In this document: positions 1-8,694 of the stretch, piece after piece
Layout of the letters: each line of letters begins with the position of its first letter
How positions within the stretch are numbered: the first letter of the stretch is position 1
Assembly: GCF_000196515.1 (NCBI RefSeq)
Contig: NC_014248.1
Span: forward strand, 5,088,001 to 5,152,000
Direction: 5' to 3'
Length of the DNA: 64,000 nucleotides
From: 'Nostoc azollae' 0708
GTDB taxonomy: Bacteria > Cyanobacteriota > Cyanobacteriia > Cyanobacteriales > Nostocaceae
The notes under the pieces: model-generated
The model's input: only the letters and a program-made list of their open reading frames with translations
The model's database searches: none
Told to the model about the DNA's origin: nothing
Made by a program: the position numbers and the translations under genes

Positions 1-762
1 GGGGCTATGACCATCTCACAATGACCCATCAACTACCTGCAGTAGGTTTTCAGGCAGAGTACAGCAATGAATGTTGGCATTTCGACCTTAGCCCGTCAGA
101 TTTAAAAGACGTCAAACAACCCTTGTGGGTAGAATCGGCGGAAATCCGCTATTGATACTTTATAGTGTCGTCAATGACCGTAGTGGTGTGTGTTATCAGG
201 AATATCATTGCGTCTATGGAGAGGATGTGACAGCAGCCTTGCGCCTCTTATTCAATGCCATGACAGCGAAACCCTCGGATGGATGCCCCTTCCAAGGGAT
301 TCCTGAGATGATCTATACGGATAACGGACCAATTGCTAAAAGCCATGTATTTCAAAACGTGATGGAATGCTTGGGAATGAAACTTGCTACCCATATCCCT
401 GCGGGTAAAGATGGTAGAAGAGTAACAGCTCGGTCCAAAGGTAAAGTTGAAAGACCGTTTCGGACAGTTAAAGAAGCCTACCAAACCCTTTACCACTTTC
501 ACGAACCAGAAAATGAAGTTGAGGCTAACCTATGGTTACGCTAGTTTTTGCTAAATTATAACTACCAAGGACACCGTATAGAAGCGCACTCTCCCCTGGA
601 GGATTCGTTGCAGAATCTGCCCAAAAGCGGAATCAGGCAGATGTGTAGTTGGGAGCGGTTTTGTACTTTTGCCCGCGAAGCGCAACGAAGGAAAGTGGAT
701 GGCTCCGCTAGAGTATGGGTTGAGGGCATAGCCTATGAAGTAAACCCAGACTTGGCATCTCG
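1..762 (+). pseudogene. Remnant of a DDE (integrase-core) transposase, TniA/Mu type
   Basis: The translated pieces form the C-terminal two thirds of an integrase-core transposase. A piece with ECWHFDLSPSDLK runs from the window edge to about 130. A second frame from about 130 to 544 carries the catalytic-core motif YTDNGP and the segment GKVERPFRTVKE. A third frame (548-760) carries the C-terminal beta-barrel region with WVEGIAYEVNP. At least two frameshifts (near 130-145 and 541-548) break it, so it cannot make one protein. An AAA-ATPase remnant follows, the usual order in TniA/TniB transposons. The 5' end lies outside the window. The family call is by recognised similarity, not by a search. 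Confidence 0.8.
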
Positions 763-783
763 GTGGTGCTGGCTGGTCATCCC

Positions 784-1254
784 AAATTGAAAAATGATTT
801 GCGCCGTCCGACTATGGAGGAAATTGGGTATCGAGCAACTCTGTTTTCCTTGGAAGGTATTCTTGGTAATCAGCGAGAATATATTGAATGGCTAGTATCG
901 GAATATAGTATGTCTGATCCTCCCATAGGTGAAATATTGGAGGCAGAAGCTATTGAATTACTTGCCACGCGGCTATTGATACCACTACAAATTGAACAAT
1001 ATTATGACCCTAGCTTTGGAGGCTGCATACCGAGTCGCGGTTCAACCTGTTACTACGGCGATTTTGGAGTCCGTTCTGTCGAAGCCAATTGATGATTTGG
1101 AACCCACTCTCACAAGGCATGGCTATGAAGTGAGAGGCTTGGCGGAAGAAATGCTAAACCGGCTGAAATTAAATCACTGTTTCGTGGGCAACTTGATCCA
1201 ACTCGTGCGCGTGAATTACAGGAGCAAATGTTAGTTGCAGGACTACCACTTTAG
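784..1254 (+). pseudogene. C-terminal remnant of a TniB/ExeA-like AAA ATPase of the same transposon
   Basis: The frame begins abruptly with LKNDLRRPTMEEIGYRA and runs through EGILGNQREYIEWL. It shifts frame near 990-1000 into LTLALEAAYRVAVQPVT and IDDLEPTLTRHGYEVR, and ends QEQMLVAGLPL-stop. This is the lid and C-terminal part of the transposition ATPase that partners TniA-type transposases. The Walker A and B half is missing: the transposase C-terminus joins the ATPase C-terminus within about 25 bases near 763-784, which points to an internal deletion. One or two frameshifts break the rest. No function remains. Confidence 0.7.
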
Positions 1255-1346
1255 TCACAAGTTGTATTTGGTTCATTAAATATGGCAGAAGATCAATACT
1301 CGTATAGACAAGCATATCCACTGCAAGTGCAGGCAGTATTTATTAT

Positions 1347-1425
1347 TTGCAATTAATTTGACCCGAACTGGTTGATTGCAAGCTGGTTACAATTATTTTG
1401 AGTCTGTTTACAATTAATTTGAGCC
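1347..1425 (+). repeat. Three direct 18-bp repeats, likely transposase-binding sites at the transposon end
   Basis: Copies lie at 1347-1364, 1387-1404 and 1408-1425 and follow the consensus TTRCAATTAWTTTGASYC. Several spaced direct repeats near a terminus are typical of TniA/TnsB-type transposons, where each binds a transposase subunit. They lie just beyond the ATPase remnant. The outer boundary of the element is not clear; it probably ends between about 1430 and 1460. Confidence 0.55.
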
Positions 1426-1590
1426 ACAAATTGTCTTGTTTGCAAGCCGGAGCGTTTATGTTTGGGAGCCGCAACAGCTAGAAGCACTATTTTCAATTGT
1501 TTAGTTGCATATATATGTACGGTTGGAGGATTTTCCCCCAAAATATGCCATAACAGAAGCGAAGATACTACCAAACTTGGGTGTCTATAC

Positions 1591-2058
1591 ATGAAAAATT
1601 CTCAAATTCATTTTAGCGAACGCCATGCAGAAATTGATCTTTACCAACTCCAGAACCTATTTAATATCGCCGCTTTCTGGGCGAAGGGACGTAGTGTTGA
1701 GGATTTAAGCATAGCTATTGCTAATAGTGAACCAGTGGTTTCTGTTTGGGATAGAGAGCATTTAATTGGCTTTGCTAGAGCTAATTCTGATGGTATTTAT
1801 CGCGCCACAATTTGGGATGTAGTCATTCATCCAGAGTATCAAGGTAATGGACTGGGAATTAAATTAGTAGAAACCGTTTTGAGTCATCCACGAATGCAGG
1901 TAGAGCGAGTTTACCTGATGACTACTTACCAACATGCATTTTACAAAAAGATAGGTTTTCAAACTAATAGTACAACTACAATGGTGCTATACAATCAATC
2001 TCATCTAGATTCTCTTTCATGTGGTGATGTTCAGCTTCAGGAATCGCTAGGGGCATAG
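1591..2058 (+). CDS. GNAT-family N-acetyltransferase (Ycf52-like), 155 aa
   Basis: A small acetyl-CoA-dependent N-acetyltransferase. It has the GNAT core: LIGFARANSDGIYRATIWDVV (split here as strands beta4 and beta5, about residues 58-78), the pyrophosphate-binding loop QGNGLG (84-89), and a C-terminal FYKKIGF motif. I chose the ATG at 1591; a longer frame begins upstream at a non-ATG position but has no GNAT features there. The last 83 bases overlap the 3' end of the convergent histidine kinase gene. It is a diverged relative of the acetyltransferase at 6361-6888: both share GFARA-x-SD and ATIWDVV-x-HP. The substrate is unknown; plant plastid relatives acetylate proteins or metabolites. Confidence 0.8.
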   Translation: MKNSQIHFSERHAEIDLYQLQNLFNIAAFWAKGRSVEDLSIAIANSEPVVSVWDREHLIGFARANSDGIYRATIWDVVIHPEYQGNGLGIKLVETVLSHPRMQVERVYLMTTYQHAFYKKIGFQTNSTTTMVLYNQSHLDSLSCGDVQLQESLGA

Positions 2059-2938
2059 ATATTTGTAATCTGGTCAAATCCTGCTTTGCCTCTTTGGTGA
2101 TGGGAGAAGGAATAATTTCTAATTTTCCTCCCATCGCTTCTAGTAATTTTTGATTAAGTAACAGCTTCATTCCTGATGACATTTCCATATTTTCTTGATT
2201 TATCTTTTTTCCAGATTTAATTAAATCTATAGGTTCACTGTAAATTACAGCATGATTCGGGACATCAAGCCAGATATAAACACAATTATTTGTAGCTGCG
2301 GTACTAGCAGAAAGATAAATACCGCCTTCTTCCATTTGCAAAAAGGTAGTATTTACTAAATTAACTAGTATTTGACGTAGCCAGCGATAGTCTGCTAAAA
2401 CGTAAATTTCTGGTTCTGGAAGTGATATAGTAAATGAATAATTACGATTTGCTGCCAGTATATAAGTTAATTGATGAACTTCCTGTAAAACTTGGGTTAA
2501 GTGTATAGAGTGAATTTCTAATTTGTTTGTGCCTTGGTCGGTTCTGGCCACGCTGAGAATTTCATCAATCATTTTGAGCAATTTTAGCGATCGCTCATAG
2601 GCTTGAGCTACAAACTCCCTCTCTTCGGCTGGATCTTCACACAAATCATTCAAAATTAACTGATGTAATCCAATTAGACCATTGAGGGGCGATCGCAATT
2701 CATGGGTAGTCCGTGCCAAAAAACCGGCTTTAAATTGGCTCATTTCTCTAGCTTGATGGTAAGCCAGTTCTGTATTTTTTACCTGTTGTAATAAGTTATC
2801 TTGTAATAAGTTCTCTGTCTGTGAAGATACTGGAGCTAAATCAGACGACGTTGGTGATGATTTTCTCAAAAACCAGGTTAAACTACTCCCGACTGCTATT
2901 CCTGCCGCTAAATATGACCAATCGTTTAAAGTTGTCAT
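1976..2938 (-). CDS. Membrane-anchored sensor histidine kinase with a degenerate ATPase domain, 320 aa
   Basis: An N-terminal membrane segment (about residues 8-24, YLAAGIAVGSSLTWFL) leads to a HisKA dimerisation domain with the phospho-acceptor H79 in THELRSPLNGL. The ATPase part is short. The N box is weak (RQILVNLVN), no clear DxGxG G1 box is seen, and the G2-like stretch SSGMKLLLNQKLLEAMGG stands in for the usual GLGLAI. Autokinase activity is therefore doubtful, although H79 is kept. No response regulator lies nearby. The 3' end overlaps the convergent GNAT gene by 83 bases. It could be a scaffold or a kinase-like regulator. Confidence 0.75.
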   Translation of the reverse strand: MTTLNDWSYLAAGIAVGSSLTWFLRKSSPTSSDLAPVSSQTENLLQDNLLQQVKNTELAYHQAREMSQFKAGFLARTTHELRSPLNGLIGLHQLILNDLCEDPAEEREFVAQAYERSLKLLKMIDEILSVARTDQGTNKLEIHSIHLTQVLQEVHQLTYILAANRNYSFTISLPEPEIYVLADYRWLRQILVNLVNTTFLQMEEGGIYLSASTAATNNCVYIWLDVPNHAVIYSEPIDLIKSGKKINQENMEMSSGMKLLLNQKLLEAMGGKLEIIPSPITKEAKQDLTRLQISMPLAIPEAEHHHMKENLDEIDCIAPL

Positions 2939-3030
2939 AAAAAGTTTGATGCTTGATGCTCAATAATATCTTGTCATTTTTTCATCATACTTAATTTTTA
3001 ATCTTTAATTTCTAATTTTTCACAAATTCT

Positions 3031-3091
3031 GGGGATTTAAATCCCCCACCTCATAAAATGACCCAGTGTTGTAGCGGGGTTTAAATCCCCG
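3031..3091. repeat. Two copies of a GGGG-TTTAAA-CCCC palindrome
   Basis: GGGGATTTAAATCCCC (3031-3046) and CGGGGTTTAAATCCCCG (3075-3091) are both self-complementary and sit 29 bases apart between the kinase start and tsaC. Such short palindromes are dispersed in Nostocales genomes. They may help end the tsaC transcript, but no T-run follows. Confidence 0.5.
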
Positions 3092-3100
3092 TTATATCAC

Positions 3101-3679
3101 TTAATCACGAATTATTTTAATCACACCTTGACGTAAAATTTGCCAATCATTCCCCATCCATTTAGCAACTGTAGAAGGTATACCTAATCCTTTATATTCT
3201 GTAGATTCTAGAGTAAAAACTTCCGGAAACTGCATTTCTATTTCTGCAAGAGTTTGTAAAGCAGGTTGTCCTGATAAATTGACACTAGTTGTAGCCATCG
3301 GTCCAGTGTGTGCCAAAATAGTTTGAGCAACTGTATGATTTGGTACTCTAATTCCAATGGTTGTAGGGTCAGTAGGATTCATGACTTGGGATATTTTATT
3401 ACTAGCCGGTAAAACCAAAGTCAAAGCACCAGGCCAATATCTATTCACTACCTCTTGCCATATGTGATATTCAATATCGCTACCTTGAACATAGTCCCAT
3501 AAATCCTCAGTTTTAGCAGCCATTAAAATTAAGGGTTTATCTAAACTGCGTTGTTTCGCAGCATAAATCAATTCTGCTTGTTCAGGTATGGTGGCCAGTG
3601 CGGGAACCGTACCTGTGGGGAAGCTGATTAGTTTTCCAGCTTTTGCAGCATTTAGCAGAACTTCTAGAGAAACATTCAT
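3101..3679 (-). CDS. tsaC: L-threonylcarbamoyladenylate synthase (TsaC/YrdC/Sua5 family), 192 aa
   Basis: It makes threonylcarbamoyl-AMP from threonine, bicarbonate and ATP, the first step of the t6A modification at tRNA position 37. Family signatures are SFPTGTVPAL (19-28), KQRSLDKPL (42-50), the phosphate-binding WPGALTLVLP and the SVNLSGQP motif near 132. Length is typical for the short TsaC form without the Sua5 C-terminal domain. The partner enzyme TsaD is at 9681-10718. A 207-bp gap separates it from prmC upstream on the same strand; a prmC-tsaC pairing is common in bacteria. Confidence 0.9.
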   Translation of the reverse strand: MNVSLEVLLNAAKAGKLISFPTGTVPALATIPEQAELIYAAKQRSLDKPLILMAAKTEDLWDYVQGSDIEYHIWQEVVNRYWPGALTLVLPASNKISQVMNPTDPTTIGIRVPNHTVAQTILAHTGPMATTSVNLSGQPALQTLAEIEMQFPEVFTLESTEYKGLGIPSTVAKWMGNDWQILRQGVIKIIRD

Positions 3680-3886
3680 AAATATTAAAAAACTACTTAT
3701 CTATTGTTGACAGAAACCCATGCACTTCCTCAAACAAAACGCGGTACAGATAGTTTAGAAGATCCTCTTTTTCCTGGATTGGTAATTACTTCTGAACAAA
3801 TTTTTTAACAAGCTGATATTCCTTAATCAGTAATCTGCAAGTGAAAATAAAGTCCTGTTAATCTTCTTAATGCTCTAAATCCTGAT
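3680..3886 (+). other. Gap between prmC and tsaC with a short unidentified coding remnant
   Basis: On the plus strand about 3713-3810 can be read as a short peptide with TKRGTDSLEDPLFPGL and then a stop. It looks like the tail of a lost gene, but I cannot assign it. No other feature is seen. Confidence 0.3.
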
Positions 3887-4786
3887 TCAGACAGTTGTAT
3901 AAGCCACAGCAAAACGTTCAATTCCTGCTAAATCACGATGAATGGAAATATTACAATAATGACCTTTATTTTCTAATAATTCTCTTACTATATCTGCTTG
4001 TCCTGCCATCATTTCAATCAACCACACTCCACCGGGACGCAAATACGCAGGGGAAACTTCTATTAAATGACGAATACAATCTAAACCATCAGCACCACCA
4101 TCTAAAGCTAGATGTGGTTCATGTTTAAGCACTTCCGGCTGTAAAGTCAGTACGGTATCAGTGGGGATATATGGCGGATTTGATACCATTCCACTAAACT
4201 GACCCTTCAAAGATTCTAGCGGTTCCCACCACGAACTTTGATAAAATTTAACTTGTTCCCCAAAACCCACATTTTCAGCATTGGTTTTAGCAACCGCTAA
4301 GGCTTCTGGGCTGAAATCAACAGCATGAATAGTGGCATTTATCAATACCTCAGCTAATCCCAGTGCGATCGCACCACTACCAGTCCCCAAATCAGCCCAA
4401 TGACCTGATTGTACACCGCCACTTACAGCAGCGGCCACAGCCAAATCAATCAACATCTCCGTTTCTGGTCTGGGAATTAAAACTGCACTTGATACTGCGA
4501 GTTTAAACATTCGCCAAGGTGTGACTCCAGCAATATACTGTACCGGCAAGCGGTCATGTAAGCGCCTTTGCCACAACTGGTCTAACTCTGCCAAAGAAAT
4601 CTGGGTCTGGACTTTATCCCATGCTTTGAAAGATTCCAAACGCAGGCTCAAGCGGTCTAATCCAGCTATTTCCTGTAAAAGCCAATCTACTTCTACAGGA
4701 GATATATCATGAGTGATAGCACTCTGAATAGCTTCATTTCGCCACTGCCAAAGTTCCAAACCAGTAACCGGCTGTTGATTTATCAT
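3887..4786 (-). CDS. prmC: Release factor glutamine N5-methyltransferase PrmC (HemK), 299 aa
   Basis: It methylates the glutamine of the GGQ motif in release factors RF1 and RF2. Visible features are an N-terminal helical substrate-binding domain (about 1-85), the IPRPETE motif (104-110), the SAM-binding loop DLGTGSGAI (132-140) and the catalytic NPPYIP motif (203-208). Length is normal. One of its substrates, RF2 (prfB), is encoded at 26694-27816. The preceding tic22 gene lies 20 bases downstream of the prmC start region on the same strand, so co-transcription is possible. Confidence 0.93.
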   Translation of the reverse strand: MINQQPVTGLELWQWRNEAIQSAITHDISPVEVDWLLQEIAGLDRLSLRLESFKAWDKVQTQISLAELDQLWQRRLHDRLPVQYIAGVTPWRMFKLAVSSAVLIPRPETEMLIDLAVAAAVSGGVQSGHWADLGTGSGAIALGLAEVLINATIHAVDFSPEALAVAKTNAENVGFGEQVKFYQSSWWEPLESLKGQFSGMVSNPPYIPTDTVLTLQPEVLKHEPHLALDGGADGLDCIRHLIEVSPAYLRPGGVWLIEMMAGQADIVRELLENKGHYCNISIHRDLAGIERFAVAYTTV

Positions 4787-4806
4787 ATTTAACCCTACTT
4801 AGAAGG

Positions 4807-5592
4807 CTAAGCTTTAGGCTTAGGCGCATTATTATTTGGAGGCAGAGTCCTAATATATTCTCTTGACTCTCGGGATGGAACCAAAACCACCTGGTTTAAC
4901 CAAGGCTCGTCTTTATCTTTTAAAGTTTTAATCACCCCATCCACATCAATAACTTGAATATCTGCCTTGGGAAATTTAGGCTTCACTTGCGTTAATAAAC
5001 CTTGTGCATCTTGCCTACTCAAGAATAAAGGAATCATTTGCTGTTTATTTTGACCCAGTTGAATGGGGACATATCCTTTATCTGGTGAAAATCTCACCGC
5101 AAAGATCGGTACACTCTTAAATTGATCTACTTTTTGACCGCTGGCACGTAGCAAGTCTAAAGCCCCTTTTAATTCTTTCTCTACAGGTTTGAAAGCGAAC
5201 ACAAGTCGATTAGATTGATCCTTGGTTTGTTGCAACTGTTGATAAATTACACCCAGAGGCACCGCAGTTACTTGCAGTTTTTTTGCCATGTCTTCCAGTT
5301 TTGGGTCTTTAATTTTAGCTTTCTGCAATTCTTTGATAAAAGCCAAAGCTTCCTGGCGACTCATATATACACCTGTTACTGAGGCGCTTTGTTTCCCATT
5401 TTGTGGAGGCAAGGTACGACTCAATGGCAGACCTTTATCATTAGTAATCAAATAAACGGGTACTGAGTCCAATTTATTTTTTATTTGTTGTTCTGATAAG
5501 GCCAACACAGGACTATTGAGAGACGTAACACTTCCTAGCAGCGTACTACCTATTAAACCTAAGCTTGTGCCCCAGCGAACTAATGATTTCAT
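4807..5592 (-). CDS. Tic22-family periplasmic/thylakoid protein, 261 aa
   Basis: An N-terminal signal peptide (about residues 1-32, ending SPVLA-L) precedes a Tic22-like domain with two repeats of the pattern VYLITNDKG / VPIFAVRFSPDKG, each followed by an 'SRQ(E/D)A' helix (MSRQEALAF and LSRQDAQGL). Cyanobacterial Tic22 proteins are soluble chaperones linked to outer-membrane Omp85 biogenesis and are ancestors of the chloroplast import component. A GAGGAG ribosome-binding site lies just upstream of the ATG (minus strand). In other Nostocales this gene also lies not far from the psaFJL region. Confidence 0.85.
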   Translation of the reverse strand: MKSLVRWGTSLGLIGSTLLGSVTSLNSPVLALSEQQIKNKLDSVPVYLITNDKGLPLSRTLPPQNGKQSASVTGVYMSRQEALAFIKELQKAKIKDPKLEDMAKKLQVTAVPLGVIYQQLQQTKDQSNRLVFAFKPVEKELKGALDLLRASGQKVDQFKSVPIFAVRFSPDKGYVPIQLGQNKQQMIPLFLSRQDAQGLLTQVKPKFPKADIQVIDVDGVIKTLKDKDEPWLNQVVLVPSRESREYIRTLPPNNNAPKPKA

Positions 5593-6012
5593 AACTACTC
5601 CTCACCTCAATATCAATAATTGAATTAACTTAGACATCTGAGAAAATGATGGCGTTTTATGGCGTTTCATACAGCAACAACTAGTTTTAGTTATACCAAG
5701 CTATTTAATGTATAAATAACTTATAGACTTATCTAATTGTTTTTAATCTGAGCTTTCTATTCATTACTAAATGCTGTATCGGCCTATTATATTTCTTCCC
5801 AAGGCAAGATTGATATCCGGGACTCCTAATGATTAAGAACAATGCTATTTTATTCTTTTTCACAATTATGGATGACGCTATCACTAAATCAATCGTTCCA
5901 TGTGCCATTGCACTATCAAAAATCAACCAAGATTGACATTTTTTCTATAGCATAGAGAAAAATCGCACAGTTCTGCCCTAGCCAAAATTAAAAGACTTAT
6001 TTTTATTAACAA
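5593..6012. other. Intergenic region upstream of tic22
   Basis: It is AT-rich and presumably carries the tic22 promoter. An open frame on the minus strand (5729-5926) has no recognisable features and an unlikely composition, so I do not call it a gene. Nothing else is evident. Confidence 0.5.
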
Positions 6013-6086
6013 TCGGGATGACAGGATTTGAACCTGCGGCATCCTGCTCCCAAAGCAGGCGCGCTACCAAGCTGCGCTACATCCCG
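6013..6086 (-). tRNA. tRNA-Pro (anticodon TGG)
   Basis: The reverse complement folds as a cloverleaf: CGGGATG acceptor strand, D arm, anticodon stem CTGC-x with loop CTTTGGGA giving anticodon TGG, and the T loop GGTTCAAATCC. The CCA end is not encoded. It is a single stand-alone tRNA gene. Confidence 0.95.
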
Positions 6087-6360
6087 GAAATACTATTTTG
6101 CTTTTGATAGTTTAGCAGCACATAACTAAAATCATGTTTTGCTTAAGCATCTCTCTAACTATATCATTCTTAAAGCAGATTGCCAACCCCTTACCTGGAA
6201 AACATTAAATTACTTCCTCAGTAAGAGTTTTTTTGTTGACTTAGCCTGACAAAGTTGATCCTGCTAGATAACTGCTTATCGCCAAACCAAATAAGAATAG
6301 CACATCTTCAGCATGATAGCGAATTTATGGTGGCAACCTGTTTTGTTCGCAAATTAAGGA

Positions 6361-6888
6361 TTACTGAGGATACCAAAACATCCCTTTAATACCTTCTGGG
6401 TCAGGCATAAAACCCATAGTCCGGTAAAAATCTACAACTTGGGGATCAGCAAAAAGAGTAACATTGCTAATCTCCTCACTTCTGAGTTTTTTGAGGACAT
6501 ATTTCATCAATGCCTTACCCATCCCTTGACCCTGGAAGTCTGGGTGAACTACCACATCCCAAATAGTGGCATTAAAAGCATGATCTGAGGTAGCACGGGC
6601 AAAACCAATCAACCTTCTTTTATTTCCTCGCACTTGCCACATAGACGCGACGAGAAAACTATGCTCAATGGCTTTTTTTACTTTTCTCAGAGGACGACGG
6701 GACCAACCAACCGCATCACAGAGTTCTTCTAGTTCATACAGGTCGATATCTCGCTCAGTGCTAAAAACGATGTTATCGCTACTAGCACCAGATTTGCCTC
6801 TATCGCCCGCCGTATGCTCACCAAATGCGGTTGTTTTATTTGTCGCTACAGATTCAGAACTACTAAACCAAGTTTTCCAAAAACCCAT
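6361..6888 (-). CDS. GNAT acetyltransferase, Ycf52 / plastid GNAT type, 175 aa
   Basis: The GNAT core occupies about residues 80-175: [10 protein letters not shown] (93-102), [13 protein letters not shown] (107-119), the acetyl-CoA loop QGQGMGK (119-125) and the terminal FYRTMGF. The first 45 residues are polar and variable. Algal plastids encode the homologue as ycf52, and land plants have nuclear plastid-targeted versions that N-acetylate proteins. It is a paralogue of the 1591-2058 protein. It stands alone, with an 810-bp upstream gap. Confidence 0.85.
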   Translation of the reverse strand: MGFWKTWFSSSESVATNKTTAFGEHTAGDRGKSGASSDNIVFSTERDIDLYELEELCDAVGWSRRPLRKVKKAIEHSFLVASMWQVRGNKRRLIGFARATSDHAFNATIWDVVVHPDFQGQGMGKALMKYVLKKLRSEEISNVTLFADPQVVDFYRTMGFMPDPEGIKGMFWYPQ

Positions 6889-7698
6889 GCCAACGTGGTG
6901 CGGGTAACATGACTGAATTGATTGCTACTCTTTGAGAGTGTTGATTCATCCATAAAATGACCATCTTTACTCTATCCCTAAACACTTAACTCAAGATTTT
7001 TGGTTTTGCATTTTGAGGATTAGCCATAATAACAGCCAGCTACTGAATGTCTCACACCAATCATTTTTAACTTTAACATTTAGTTTTACTCCCCCAGCTA
7101 AAGCACGGGAGATTTTTTTCCAGATGCGCTGCCTCTTGACTCCTGGGTTTTTGAAAGTGGTTGCTTTGTTTATCCACTAAAATCAAGATACTACATTATG
7201 AGGCATTGTGATTTGTCCAAACTGACAATTTTGTAGACCTTTCGGGTGATAAAGGCTCAAAAACACATACATACTCCAGCAATATTAGAGAGCAAGAAAT
7301 TAGTGATGGTATCATATTGAGGTGATTTCTCAAAATGATTTTACCGATTTAAGAGAGCGAACAGCCTTTGATCCGGACGATAGAATAATATTTATTGTGT
7401 GGTAATTTTTTTCTGTAAATCACCTAAATAGGCAAGAAGAAATTCTGTATAATTGCCACGAGTAGCTGGTATGATATCAAACCTCTACTACTATTCTCAC
7501 TATTGGGCAAACCCTATGAGAAAGCCGCCAAAATGGAAAATACAGAGTTCTGTACGTAAATGAATTACAAAATTTAGTTACAAAAGCAAATATAAAGCTA
7601 GTTTTACTGCTAACTGTTGCCATAGTTAAGAGCAAAGTAGTAAATAACACAGTTGTGAGCTTTAGTTTTAACAAAGCAAGCAAGTCTTACCTCCAACA
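6889..7698. other. Long intergenic region with one terminator-like hairpin
   Basis: No convincing gene is seen. At 7089-7119 the plus strand reads CTCCC..GCTAAAGC..GGGAG followed by A and seven T's, which can fold as a hairpin with a T-run. It resembles either an intrinsic terminator or the subterminal hairpin of an IS200/IS605-type element. A 68-codon minus-strand frame at 7477-7683 has no recognisable features. The promoter of the gene at 7699 should lie in the last 150 bases. Confidence 0.4.
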
Positions 7699-8418
7699 AT
7701 GACTTCTGGTTTAAAATCTTCGACACTGGAACTCCTAAAACGCTTTAACAGAGCGTTTCCACAATTTTATGAGCAATTTGTTAGCAGCGAGATACAACTT
7801 CAAAATTTACGACTGGCATACCGCTTATATAAAACTAGGCGGGCTGTTATAGAAATGAAATCGGAGGGGACTAAAAGCGCATTGCATTTTGCATACCGTA
7901 ATCAGTCTTTTCTCCTCAGCGATATCTTTGGTGTACTGGCAGCTTATGGTTTAACTATTCACGGTTTGAGTCTTTATGGTCAGATTCGACCACCAATGTT
8001 AGTTTTTATTAAACTTCTAGTATCTCGTGGGAGCAAAGCTCTAACCGAAAAAACCGCCGAAAATGTTTGTCGTGCTATTCGTGAAGCCTTGGGCAGTCGA
8101 TTTGAGGTAGAAGAGATGTTAGCAGTAGAATTTAACCTGAATGTTGGTTTAGAACAAGTACAAACCGAGTTCTACGTTGATCCAGTTTTTCACCTTCCAG
8201 CCTTAGTTATTGAAGCTGATAATCAACCGGGATTATTTTATAAAGTTATGTACGGCATCTGGCAGGAAGACCTGCTGGTGGTCAATGCCAATTTGTTGGT
8301 TTGGCGGGGACGTACACGACTCATACTTTACTTGTTAGGACCCAATGAAAGCTTGATACCTGAATATCTGGGTCACAAAATTGCTGAAGGAGTGCGACAG
8401 AGGTTACTCGGTCAATGA
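7699..8418 (+). CDS. Conserved cyanobacterial protein with ACT-like domains, 239 aa
   Basis: I do not know a named function. Two segments read like ACT (small-molecule-binding) folds: SFLLSDIFGVLAAYGLTIHG followed by a helix with ENVCRAIREAL (about 70-130), and VIEADNQPGLFYKVMYGIWQ followed by LLVVNANL (about 174-205). This is the pattern 'pathway input, helix, strand' seen in GlnD-type ACT domains. There is no signal peptide or membrane segment. A cytosolic regulator that senses a metabolite is plausible, but this is inference. STRR-like sequence follows the stop. Confidence 0.55.
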   Translation: MTSGLKSSTLELLKRFNRAFPQFYEQFVSSEIQLQNLRLAYRLYKTRRAVIEMKSEGTKSALHFAYRNQSFLLSDIFGVLAAYGLTIHGLSLYGQIRPPMLVFIKLLVSRGSKALTEKTAENVCRAIREALGSRFEVEEMLAVEFNLNVGLEQVQTEFYVDPVFHLPALVIEADNQPGLFYKVMYGIWQEDLLVVNANLLVWRGRTRLILYLLGPNESLIPEYLGHKIAEGVRQRLLGQ

Positions 8419-8694
8419 AGGGTGTGGGGGAAGAAGTAGGGGAGCAACGCGAGAAAATGAGATCATTTATCATCAAATCACCAGGGGGAGCAGGGGGAAA
8501 AAAGAAAATAGTTTTAATTCTCATTAAATTAGTGACAACTCTCACTGGCTCAGAAATACACGCATTTTGGGTGTTTAGTTAAGTCCCTTCCTCCCCTGCC
8601 TCCCGATCTCACAAAATCGCGTTGCTCCCCCTTGATCCCTGCTCCTGACTCCTTGTCCTCTTTACCACCTCCTGCCAAGCGGTACGATATACGT

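Noticed and set aside
1347-1425. A CRISPR-like array (three repeats)
   Set aside because: Spacings are unequal (22 and 3 bases between copies) and there are no spacers or cas genes; transposon end repeats fit better.
5729-5926. A 65-codon minus-strand frame
   Set aside because: No recognisable motif, no ribosome-binding site, composition of AT-rich intergenic DNA.
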